Below, piece by piece: positions 31,869 to 39,284 of a DNA stretch of 43,889 bases. Both the position numbers and the translations under genes were made by a program. A model generated the notes under the pieces. That model saw only the letters and a list, made by a program, of their open reading frames with translations. It was not told where the DNA came from and made no database searches. Where the stretch lies: the NCBI GenBank assembly GCA_042576225.1, contig JBHPCA010000007.1:1-43889 (forward strand), in the 5' to 3' direction. The stretch's first letter is position 1. The number at the start of each line of letters is the position of its first letter. Origin of the DNA: GWF2-30-66 sp042576225 (GTDB lineage Bacteria > Babelota > Babeliae > Babelales > Vermiphilaceae).

Positions 31869-33811
31869 TGGGTTTTTCTGCTTTTAGTGATAGTTTTAAA
31901 CAGTTATATGCGAGTATTGACGAGAGATTTTTGAAACTTGAGGGAATATCTAAAGGGCATCTAGATGTTTCTGCGCTTTCAGATAGATACTTCAAAGAGA
32001 GTGTAATCGATATGACTGTTGATAACAACGCAAACTATGGGCAGGATAGTCGATCGTACGGAAATTATTTTTCAGAGATGACCAAGAGCCACTTAAAAAT
32101 TATTGGGTATCATGATATCTACAATATTTTAAAACAGAGTCATGACCAAGAAACGGCTGACAAAATATTAAAATCGATATGGGAAGGTGACTTGTACGTT
32201 CATGACAGCACCTCGCTGCAGATACCTTATTGTTGGGCCATGTCGGTTGATTTTTTGCTTTCTAAGGGAAACTATTGGGGGCAGTTAAGGTCTTACCCTC
32301 CAAAAAGAAAACGTTCTTTTATGGACCAGGTAAAAGAGGTTACCATTGAGATGGCTCAAGAGATTGCCGGAGCCGTTGCACTTGGAGATCTTCTAGTTTG
32401 TTATTCTTATTTTGTCAAAAGAGAGAATCTTGATCTTGCTGACAAAGCTGTGAGAAAAGAAATAGAAAATGATTTTCAGTCGTTGGTTCACACGCTTAAC
32501 AAAAAATTAAGAAGCTCTCACCAGTCACCATTTACTAATATTTCTATTTTTGATAGGCCAAATCTGGAATTTTTATTTAAGGGCTATGTGTTTCCTGATG
32601 GCTCTAAGCCAGATTTTGATGTCATTTGGCAAGTACAGAAAATATTTTGCAATTGGTTCCACAAAGGTGACCCGTCAACCGGTTTGCCGTATAGATTTCC
32701 TGTGGTGACGCTTAATCTTCGGGTTGATTCTAAAGACGAAATTATAGACAAAGAGGCGTTAGAGTATTTCTCAGAAATTAATCTTGATAAGGCTTGTTTC
32801 AATATTTATATTTCTTCAGGTAATAAAATTGCAAGTTGCTGCAGGTTAACTAACGATCTTGATTTGGCTGGGACAGACAGTTTTGGAAACGGTGGCGTGT
32901 CATTAGGTTCACACCGGGTTGTGACGCTTAATTTGGCAAGATTTGGAAAAATTGCCACTTCTTACGATGATCTGATTAAAATTGTTCGAGACAGACTTGA
33001 TATGGCAACAAAGACATTGTTGGCGCACAGAAAGTTGTTACAAAAAAGGGTTGATGCAAATTTCTTGCCGTTTATTCAGCGTGGAATAATAAGCATTGAT
33101 AGATTATTCAGTACGTTTGGTGTAAGTGGTGTTTGCGAATGTCTTGAACAGATGGGTTATTCTATACTAACTAATTCTGGTAAAGAGTTGGCAAAGTCGA
33201 TTTTAGAAGAAATAAAAAGATACGCAACTGAATGCAGTAAAAAATATGGTTGTATGTTCAACATAGAACAGGTACCCGGTGAAAGTTTGGCTGTTAAATT
33301 GGCCAAAAAAGATAAGATTTTATATGACATGGATTATGAAATATATTCAAACCAGTTTGTGCCTCTATGGGTAGATTGTGATGTAGCAAATCGCATAGAA
33401 ATTGATGGTGCCTTTTCAAAAGTATTAACCGGTGGTGGCATCTCACACTTGAATATTGGCGAAAAACTTACCCATAAAGATCAGATGAAAAAACTAATCG
33501 CCTATTCTATCAAAGTTGGCTGTGAGCATTTTGCGATTAACTATAATTTCTGCAAATGTGAAAATGACCATACGACCATAGCTGGCCCATCCAAAGTATG
33601 CCCTATTTGTAGTGCACCAATTGTTGGCCAGTATACCCGTGTGGTTGGTTATTTAACCCCTGTTAACTCCTGGAACAGAGGCAGACAAAAAGAACACTCA
33701 ATGCGTGTATTTAAAAATAACGGTTTTAAAGATGATTTATCGGTAGAAGGAACGCTCAATGACCATGCAAAAACAAAATTTGAAACAAAAAGTTATCATC
33801 AAGAACGATGA
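31856..33811 (+). CDS. nrdD: Anaerobic (class III) ribonucleoside-triphosphate reductase
   Basis: Makes dNTPs from NTPs with a glycyl radical. The 651-residue product has HDSTSLQIPYCWAM and KIASCCRL (candidate thiyl-radical cysteines), and GNGGVSLGSHRVVTLNL. Near the C-terminus a zinc site is formed by CKC and CPIC, followed by the glycyl-radical segment RVVGYL with Gly598. SWNRGRQKEH follows. The start follows AGAGGT inside the end of nrdG. The C-terminus extends about 50 residues past the radical site, longer than usual, and this extension is what overlaps the next gene. It implies DNA precursor synthesis under low oxygen. Confidence 0.95.
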   Translation: MEELMGFSAFSDSFKQLYASIDERFLKLEGISKGHLDVSALSDRYFKESVIDMTVDNNANYGQDSRSYGNYFSEMTKSHLKIIGYHDIYNILKQSHDQETADKILKSIWEGDLYVHDSTSLQIPYCWAMSVDFLLSKGNYWGQLRSYPPKRKRSFMDQVKEVTIEMAQEIAGAVALGDLLVCYSYFVKRENLDLADKAVRKEIENDFQSLVHTLNKKLRSSHQSPFTNISIFDRPNLEFLFKGYVFPDGSKPDFDVIWQVQKIFCNWFHKGDPSTGLPYRFPVVTLNLRVDSKDEIIDKEALEYFSEINLDKACFNIYISSGNKIASCCRLTNDLDLAGTDSFGNGGVSLGSHRVVTLNLARFGKIATSYDDLIKIVRDRLDMATKTLLAHRKLLQKRVDANFLPFIQRGIISIDRLFSTFGVSGVCECLEQMGYSILTNSGKELAKSILEEIKRYATECSKKYGCMFNIEQVPGESLAVKLAKKDKILYDMDYEIYSNQFVPLWVDCDVANRIEIDGAFSKVLTGGGISHLNIGEKLTHKDQMKKLIAYSIKVGCEHFAINYNFCKCENDHTTIAGPSKVCPICSAPIVGQYTRVVGYLTPVNSWNRGRQKEHSMRVFKNNGFKDDLSVEGTLNDHAKTKFETKSYHQER

Positions 33812-34457
33812 ACAAATACTTGTCGTAAAACGGGATTACTTATTCCCTGAAGGCGCTTGGCAAGGGCTTGAAAAGCCACAGCTCCAAAAGCCTAGGCTTG
33901 CTAAGCCCCAGCTTGCAAAGCCACGGCTTGAAACTCCCCAAAAAAACACAACAAGCACATGTGGACATGGTTTTGTTCAGACAATAATGGCGCACAAAGA
34001 GTTTAAACCACGCTCGCTCATGGAAAACGATTTTGCATATAAGCAAATTATCCCTTATCTTGTTTTTAAACACCAAGACAGATATTTTTTAATGCAAAGA
34101 AAGGCAAAAGCAAGCGAGACTAGACTCAAAAGTAAATATTCTTTTGGAATCGGCGGGCACATTAGACAAGAAGATATCAAAGATGCCAATATTGCCTCTT
34201 GGGCTACTAGAGAGTTTCATGAAGAAGTAGATTACTCCGGCAATGTTGACATAAAATTTTTGGGTGTCTTGAATGATGATTCTAACGACGTGGGCAAAGT
34301 GCACGTTGGCTTTGTGTATTTACTTGAAGGTGACTGTGACCAAATACAGGTCAAAGAAGAACTACAAAGTGGTTTTTTGCTAACGCTTGACGAGTGTGCG
34401 AAATTTTACAACCAGATGGAACAGTGGTCAAAAATCGTGTTTGATTTCTTGAAATAA
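33759..34457 (+). CDS. Nudix-like predicted phosphoesterase (COG4112 type)
   Basis: The 232-residue product starts inside nrdD (53-base overlap) with GAAGGA seven bases before the ATG. The core is the MutT-like fold: YFLMQRKAKASETRLKSKYSFGIGGH, then REFHEEV. The Nudix box is incomplete, because the Glu expected eight residues before RE is Ala, while REFHEEV is kept. This matches the group of predicted MutT-family phosphoesterases without known substrate. Residues about 38-58 are a KPxLx pentapeptide repeat not expected in the family. Coupling to nrdDG suggests a nucleotide-related role, by position only. Confidence 0.85.
   Translation: MTMQKQNLKQKVIIKNDEQILVVKRDYLFPEGAWQGLEKPQLQKPRLAKPQLAKPRLETPQKNTTSTCGHGFVQTIMAHKEFKPRSLMENDFAYKQIIPYLVFKHQDRYFLMQRKAKASETRLKSKYSFGIGGHIRQEDIKDANIASWATREFHEEVDYSGNVDIKFLGVLNDDSNDVGKVHVGFVYLLEGDCDQIQVKEELQSGFLLTLDECAKFYNQMEQWSKIVFDFLK
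33873..33932 (+). repeat. 15-bp tandem repeat inside the Nudix-like gene
   Basis: Four units (AAGCCACAGCTCCAA, AAGCCTAGGCTTGCT, AAGCCCCAGCTTGCA, AAGCCACGGCTTGAA) encode KPQLQ-KPRLA-KPQLA-KPRLE. The tract expands a linker in frame near the N-terminus. Confidence 0.85.
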
Positions 34458-34465
34458 TTGTACGA

Positions 34466-34762
34466 AGCGCAAACTCGAGATTTGAAATATTTTAAAAAGT
34501 AACAAAATAAAGGCTCTTATGTAGGTAAAAAACTTACCACCCCGCTCTCCCTGAGCTTGACGAAGGGTTTATATTAGTTTTTATAGAGTTTAGCATATTT
34601 ATTGTATGAAAAAATTAGCTACAAAGAGTTTTTTGTAACCTTTTTTAGAAAAAATAAGCTTTTAATGTAAGCCCTTCGTCAAGCTCAGGGAGAGCGGGGG
34701 GAGAACACCTTGTATAAATTAGGCAATTATTTTTTGTCTTTTTATTTTGAGTTCGCATTAAG
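34466..34762. repeat. Inverted-repeat (MITE-like) element, copy B
   Basis: Perfect 28-base inverted arms lie at 34540-34567 and 34672-34699 (C-rich end, then CCCTGAGCTTGACGAAGGG). Degenerate outer arms (about 34466-34490 and 34745-34762) resemble the outer arms of copy C. The 104-base interior matches the interior of copy A, including AGAAAAAATAAGCTTTTAAT at 34646-34665. No open frame lies inside. It fills most of the gap between the Nudix-like gene and the terminator at 34771. Confidence 0.85.
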
Positions 34763-34770
34763 AAATAAAG

Positions 34771-34819
34771 TAACGCAGCAGATCTCGTAGCATAATCGTA
34801 CGTAATATCTGCTGCGTTA
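34771..34819 (-). terminator. Long hairpin after the caspase-like gene
   Basis: TAACGCAGCAGAT (34771-34783) and ATCTGCTGCGTTA (34807-34819) form a perfect 13-bp stem, and a CGTA/TACG pair sits inside the 23-base loop. On the minus strand it begins 14 bases after the stop and is followed by CTTTATTTCT, a poor T-tract. Confidence 0.65.
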
Positions 34820-34833
34820 TTAACTTTTGTTGC

Positions 34834-36570
34834 TTACTTCTTTTTTTTGATCTTTTTCAGTGGTATGCCCAGTTTTTTGTAGACTTTTTTCTTAAACTGC
34901 TCCGCACTTTCCCTGCCACCAGTAGCTTCGAGTAAAACAGCTGGGAAAGGTGGTGTTGTTTGTTTAATAGCTTCTTGAATTAATCCAAGAACAGTTTCTT
35001 GTTTGTCAAACTTACTAAAGCCAAATTCTTTAGTTTTTGAGTTATATTCAAAGGAATACCATATATTCTGATATTGATAGACTCCGTTTAATGTTATGTC
35101 CTTTTTTATTCCTCCAGTGTTAGTTACAATCAAGTTTTTAATATCTACTATTTTCCCATCAAAATATTTGCATATAAGTTTATCTATGAAAAATAGCTTA
35201 GGAGATGCAATTTTAAGTCTTCCAAACATTCCTGCGATAAAGTTGCCAAGTGTTATTTTTCTTGCATCAATCTCGATTATATAGTGGTGTGCTTTTCCAG
35301 AAATCATGGAAACTAAACGTGCTGGGGCATAAGAGCCCTTAACTTTGAGAGGGACCATGAGGAGCATAGGGAATAGAGCTACGGCTTCTTTCCCCGTTAT
35401 ATCTATGGGCGTGGCTGTTTTAGTCTCTTTAATTTTTTTACCTTTTTTTCGGGCTTTTTCAACCACTTTTAACTCATGATGGAGCAAAAATGGATATGTT
35501 ATAACCAAAACTTTATTGTCTACCTTTATTGTTTTAATGGGTTGCCTCATTCCAGGAAAAATAATAGAGGGTGTATTTTCTAAGATTTTTCCGGATATGG
35601 TCTTTGCTATATCTTTAAATGGCTCTTTTATCCAGGGTTCTACTTTTATTTTACGTTTGTAAAAGAAATTTTGGAGTTTTGCAAAAAACTTATTAAGTTT
35701 TATGGGGGTAGATAAAGCTGGGGTATCGGAAAACGCGCCTATCATAATTGGGAAATTAAGCGGTATCTTTTCAAGCATACCAGTTGTTTGGTTAACTTTT
35801 TTATTGAGAAAGAAGACATTTTGGCCGCCTACATAACAGGTATTGTAGTATGCAAATAAGCAGCCTGATTTATTGAGTTTTTCAAGGAGAGCTGCGTTTT
35901 GTTTATAATTGAGGCTGGCAAATGTTCCAAATGTAATGGTTACGTCTTCTTTAGATTTTTTTTCTACCACAGATGGAAAGCCATGGCCGATTATAAAGAC
36001 TATTTTTGGGTAGTTACCCTTAAAAATATATAAAAGTTCTTTTAAGTTAATTCCACGTAATGAAGATATTTTAGAAAAAGTATCAAGAAATTCTTTTTTG
36101 TTTTTAATTTTATAGTTACGCAAATCGTTGTTTAATCCTAAGTTTTTAATTTTTGGGGATGGGCCTCTTACAAGAATAGCAAAGCTTTTGCTTGGGGTTT
36201 TGTAAACAGACCATTTTTTGCCTATATCGTTTAGGAATTTTTTTGTCGTGTTTTTTTGGGAGTCTGCCGGCTCTGTCATCTGTACACCTGGAAGTGTTTG
36301 GGCCAAAAGAATCGTTTTTGGTATTTGTGTAAAAGTTATTAATGCTCTTGCCAGAGGTTCTGATACTATTATAATTTCCACATTTTGTTCAATGGCGCTG
36401 ATGAGACTTGAAAGCACAGCGCCGAGGGTATATTCTTTTTTAAGCGTGTTTTCTTCCTGGGAACCATACTTTTTTTGTTTTTCTAGAAATATTGCGACAT
36501 TGGATATTTTGGTACCATATAGACTAGAAAAAGCAAATAGTAACACTAAGAGGTATTTTTTTATATTCAT
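34834..36570 (-). CDS. Secreted protein with a caspase-like (clan CD) His/Cys pair
   Basis: The 578-residue product has a signal peptide (YLLVLLFAFSSLYG) and a TAGGAG site before the ATG. In the middle, KIVFIIGHGFPS (His196) is followed 49 residues later by FAYYNTCYVGGQN (Cys245). A hydrophobic strand ending in His-Gly, then a strand ending in a Cys about 50 residues on, is the catalytic dyad of clan CD peptidases such as caspases, clostripain and gingipains. The C-terminal half is basic, with recurring strands (KVLVITYPFLLHHEL, HHYIIEIDARKITLGNF), and ends in a Lys cluster. A protease acting in the periplasm or in the host is inferred. No database family is assigned. Confidence 0.78.
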   Translation of the reverse strand: MNIKKYLLVLLFAFSSLYGTKISNVAIFLEKQKKYGSQEENTLKKEYTLGAVLSSLISAIEQNVEIIIVSEPLARALITFTQIPKTILLAQTLPGVQMTEPADSQKNTTKKFLNDIGKKWSVYKTPSKSFAILVRGPSPKIKNLGLNNDLRNYKIKNKKEFLDTFSKISSLRGINLKELLYIFKGNYPKIVFIIGHGFPSVVEKKSKEDVTITFGTFASLNYKQNAALLEKLNKSGCLFAYYNTCYVGGQNVFFLNKKVNQTTGMLEKIPLNFPIMIGAFSDTPALSTPIKLNKFFAKLQNFFYKRKIKVEPWIKEPFKDIAKTISGKILENTPSIIFPGMRQPIKTIKVDNKVLVITYPFLLHHELKVVEKARKKGKKIKETKTATPIDITGKEAVALFPMLLMVPLKVKGSYAPARLVSMISGKAHHYIIEIDARKITLGNFIAGMFGRLKIASPKLFFIDKLICKYFDGKIVDIKNLIVTNTGGIKKDITLNGVYQYQNIWYSFEYNSKTKEFGFSKFDKQETVLGLIQEAIKQTTPPFPAVLLEATGGRESAEQFKKKVYKKLGIPLKKIKKKK

Positions 36571-36705
36571 TACGTCTCCTATTTGGTTAGGTTTTTTTAA
36601 TAACTACTCTATTATTATTATTATTATATATGCGGCCTTTTTTGGAATGTTTTTATGGGTTTTTTGTTAAGAGGCTTGTTTTTAAGGGGGTTTTTAAGGC
36701 GTGAA

Positions 36706-36737
36706 AAAAGCCGCGAGAAAAAGAACTCACGGCTTTT
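36706..36737 (-). terminator. Rho-independent terminator of the 36766 gene
   Basis: The arms 36706-36717 and 36726-36737 form a 12-bp stem on the minus strand (one G-U pair) followed by TTTTTT. It begins 28 bases after the stop codon. Confidence 0.88.
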
Positions 36738-36765
36738 AAAATTAAGTGTTATCCCCAAAATGGGC

Positions 36766-37221
36766 TTATTCTTGTGAATCTTCTGGATCCTCAGGGAACC
36801 AGCCATCTACTTTATCTTGAATGTATTTTGTTATTCTTTTTGTTCTGCGTTTACCCATTATAAGTGCTGCAAGTGGGAACACGAAGAATAAACTATTTTC
36901 AGTTATACTTAGTAGCGTGCTTCCTAAATTATTGAAGTAGAATGGAAAATAGGACTTAGGTCCTGTTTTAATTTTTCTATCTCTTTTATAGAACGATGAG
37001 AATGCGCCGCCAATGAGCAGTGAGTATGCCAAAGTTCTAATACCATATTTACTTTTAAGAAATTTTCCTAATGTTTGAGTTACGGTTGGCTGTGTTCTTC
37101 TAAAAAGGCCACAAAGGTTTAAGCAACCGCAGTTTGTTTGCATCGGTACAGCAGTTGCCATTATAGAAGCTGCGAGTACCAAAGCGGCAAGCTTTTTCGT
37201 TTTTTTGTTTGCTATTTTCAT
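36766..37221 (-). CDS. Small secreted or membrane protein of unknown function
   Basis: The 151-residue product starts at an ATG with GGGGGAT upstream. A signal-like segment (LAALVLAASIMATAVPM) is followed by a Cys-rich stretch CGCLNLCGLF and two hydrophobic segments (TLAYSLLIGGAFSSF; SITENSLFFVFPLAALIMG). It ends in an acidic tail FPEDPEDSQE. No family is recognised. It has its own promoter (37280-37308) and terminator, so it is a monocistronic unit. Confidence 0.75.
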   Translation of the reverse strand: MKIANKKTKKLAALVLAASIMATAVPMQTNCGCLNLCGLFRRTQPTVTQTLGKFLKSKYGIRTLAYSLLIGGAFSSFYKRDRKIKTGPKSYFPFYFNNLGSTLLSITENSLFFVFPLAALIMGKRRTKRITKYIQDKVDGWFPEDPEDSQE

Positions 37222-37279
37222 GGATCCCCCATTATTTTGTATTTATATCATATTTTTAAACTTTATTATAAGTGTCTAT

Positions 37280-37308
37280 ATTATACCGTATTTGTAGGCT
37301 TAGTTCAA
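37280..37308 (-). promoter_or_regulatory. Predicted sigma70-type promoter of the 36766-37221 gene
   Basis: On the minus strand, TTGAAC (37308-37303) and a perfect TATAAT (37285-37280) are separated by 17 bases, about 60 bases before the start codon. Confidence 0.65.
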
Positions 37309-37425
37309 AAGGCCCCTAAGTTGCCCTGTAGTTGGGCGATATGGCTTTATTGCTATTTGGCAAGCAGTTTTTGAGGGTTTTTTGCTTTATCTAAAGGGGA
37401 TTTGGCTAGGAAGTAAAACATAGAT

Positions 37426-37455
37426 ATTGCTTTTTTTTGGGGCTTTTCTTATAAT
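37426..37455 (+). promoter_or_regulatory. Predicted promoter of efp-nusB
   Basis: TTGCTT (37426-37431) and a perfect TATAAT (37450-37455) have 18-base spacing, about 60 bases before the GTG start of efp. Confidence 0.55.
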
Positions 37456-37516
37456 AAGGTAAGAAATATAAGTGAAATTTTAGGTTTTACATTTTAGATG
37501 TTTTGGGAGGACTTTA

Positions 37517-38086
37517 GTGATTTCAACGTCTGATTTTAAAAAAGGTGCAAAGATTCTATTTAAAGATGAGCCGTATATGGTTCTTGAGTATGTCCATGTA
37601 AAGCCAGGTAAAGGCGGTGCATTTTTGCGTACAAAGATGAAAAACATGATAACAGGCCTTATAAGGGAAGAGACTTTCAGGTCTGGGGAAAAGTTTTCGC
37701 AGCCTGATTTGCAGTATAAAGATATGCAGTATTTGTATCAGGATAACAGCCTGTTTAATTTTATGGATCAAGAGAATTATGATCAGGTAGCTTTGAGCCA
37801 AGATCAAATAGAAGAAGTAAAAGGTTACTTAAAAGAGCAAGAGATATACACAATTTTGTATTTTAATGAAAGACCAATAGCAGTGAACCCGCCTTTATTC
37901 ATAGAGCTTGAAGTTAAAGAGACTATGCCTGGGGTGCGTGGTGATACAGCTCAAGGTGCGGGGACAAAGCCGGCTACTTTGGAGACAGGGCTTGTGGTTC
38001 AGGTTCCTCTCTTTGTTGATGAGGAAGATGTGATCAAGATAGATACGCGTAAAAAAGAGTATGTTGAGCGTGTAAAAAAATCCTAA
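37517..38086 (+). CDS. efp: Translation elongation factor P
   Basis: Relieves ribosome stalling at proline runs. The 189-residue product has the three beta-barrel domains of EF-P and the domain-I loop HVKPGKGGAF, whose tip Lys is the residue modified by EpmA/B in many bacteria. GDTAQGAGTKPATLETGLVVQVPLF and the C-terminal IDTRKKEYVERV are typical of the family. The start is GTG at 37517 with GGGAGG six bases upstream. nusB follows after 19 bases, so the two are probably co-transcribed. Confidence 0.96.
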   Translation: MISTSDFKKGAKILFKDEPYMVLEYVHVKPGKGGAFLRTKMKNMITGLIREETFRSGEKFSQPDLQYKDMQYLYQDNSLFNFMDQENYDQVALSQDQIEEVKGYLKEQEIYTILYFNERPIAVNPPLFIELEVKETMPGVRGDTAQGAGTKPATLETGLVVQVPLFVDEEDVIKIDTRKKEYVERVKKS

Positions 38087-38105
38087 GAAGGGAGTAGAGA
38101 ATTAC

Positions 38106-38702
38106 ATGAGTTTATCTGATAAAGATAATTTTTCTAATAATCCTAATAACTTTTGTTATGAAAAACTTTCTAGACGTGATATAAGATCCCTTATTTTTCA
38201 CTTAATATATGCTATAGAAAGCTTTGAATATTCGGTTTCTTTGGAGTCTATAGTTGATAATTTCAATAGGGGGATGAATCTGGGTATTCCTGATAACAGT
38301 GAAGCCTTAGAGATTGCCAAAGGTATAGTTGCAGAAAGACAAGAGCTGGATAAGGTTATAGAGCCTCTTTTGGATAACTGGCGTCTTGATCGCATAGGTG
38401 TATGTACCAAGTTAGTGCTGCGTCTTTCTATCTGGGAGCTAAAACACACGGATACGCCTTCAAGTATCGTGATAAATGAAGCGATAGAGCTTGCAAAATG
38501 TTTTTCTGAGAAAGATGCTTATCGATTTGTAAACGGTATTTTGGATGAAGTTTGCAATATCTACAGAAAAGATGAGGTAGAGCAGAAAGGGCAGGAGGAA
38601 GCTGAAGAAGCGGCTCAAGAAATTATCCAAGAAATGTCTGAAATTGCTGAAGAAGATGGCAAGAAAGAGAAAATTAAGAAAAAGAAAAAGCAAAAAAAGT
38701 AG
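38106..38702 (+). CDS. nusB: Transcription antitermination factor NusB
   Basis: Binds boxA RNA with S10 in rRNA antitermination. The all-helical NusB fold is recognisable: SRRDIRSLIFHLIYAIE near the N-terminus and ELDKVIEPLLDNWRLDRIGVCTKLVLRLSIWEL. SIVINEAIELAKCFSEKDAYRFVNGILDEV follows. The protein is 198 residues, longer than the usual 140 or so, because of a polar N-terminal extension and a C-terminal Glu-rich then Lys-rich tail (about 155-198). Lysine-rich tails recur in this window (GlmU, RpsA). It is the second gene of the efp unit. Confidence 0.93.
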   Translation: MSLSDKDNFSNNPNNFCYEKLSRRDIRSLIFHLIYAIESFEYSVSLESIVDNFNRGMNLGIPDNSEALEIAKGIVAERQELDKVIEPLLDNWRLDRIGVCTKLVLRLSIWELKHTDTPSSIVINEAIELAKCFSEKDAYRFVNGILDEVCNIYRKDEVEQKGQEEAEEAAQEIIQEMSEIAEEDGKKEKIKKKKKQKK

Positions 38703-38734
38703 ATGCTGGGTTCTCAGGCGAAGCGAAATTTATT

Positions 38735-38771
38735 CCCCGCTTTAAAATTATCTATAAAAGCGGGGCTTTTG
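38735..38771 (+). terminator. Rho-independent terminator after nusB
   Basis: CCCCGCTTT (38735-38743) and AAAGCGGGG (38757-38765) form a perfect 9-bp stem followed by CTTTTGTTTTTT. It ends the efp-nusB unit 33 bases after the stop. Confidence 0.9.
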
Positions 38772-38799
38772 TTTTTTGAATTAAAAATTTAATCTGTGT

Positions 38800-39210
38800 T
38801 TATCCCAAGTCAGGGAAAAATATTCCAAGTTCAGTTTTTGCAGTCTCTGCAGCATCTGATCCATGAGTACAGTTTACCATTATGTTTGTGCCATATAGTT
38901 TTCTTATTGTGCCATCTTCTGCTTGTTCAGGATTGGTCGCACCCATGAGCTTACGCCAGTCAGCAATTGCATTTTCTTTCTCCAAAGCCATTACAATAAC
39001 CGGCCCTGAGCACATAAAATCAATTACTTCTTGAAAGAAGGGCTTGTCTTTATGTACAGCATAGAACTTTTTGGCTTTATCTTCTGATAACTGGATTTTT
39101 TCTATTTTTAGAATATCAAAGCCGTTTTGCTCTATAAGATCAATAATTTTTCCAGAAATTTTTGCTTTTACTGCATCAGGTTTGATTATTGCAAATGTTT
39201 TTTCTACCAT
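38800..39210 (-). CDS. ndk: Nucleoside diphosphate kinase
   Basis: Transfers the gamma-phosphate from ATP to other NDPs through a phospho-histidine. The 136-residue product has the N-terminal TFAIIKPDAV and GATNPEQAEDGTIR. The active-site segment NCTHGSDA contains the catalytic His. Length is typical. It is preceded on the same strand by rpsA, but the terminator at 39240-39264 lies between them. AAGGGA lies eight bases before the ATG. Confidence 0.96.
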   Translation of the reverse strand: MVEKTFAIIKPDAVKAKISGKIIDLIEQNGFDILKIEKIQLSEDKAKKFYAVHKDKPFFQEVIDFMCSGPVIVMALEKENAIADWRKLMGATNPEQAEDGTIRKLYGTNIMVNCTHGSDAAETAKTELGIFFPDLG

Positions 39211-39239
39211 GGATTTTTCCCTTATTGTTTTATTAAAAA

Positions 39240-39264
39240 GGCCACGGTTATTTACACCGTGGCC
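39240..39264 (-). terminator. Terminator between rpsA and ndk
   Basis: GGCCACGGT (39240-39248) and ACCGTGGCC (39256-39264) form a perfect 9-bp stem. On the minus strand it is followed by TTTTTAATAAAA, 20 bases after the rpsA stop. Confidence 0.88.
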
Positions 39265-39284
39265 ATATCTTTACTAAAGAACTA

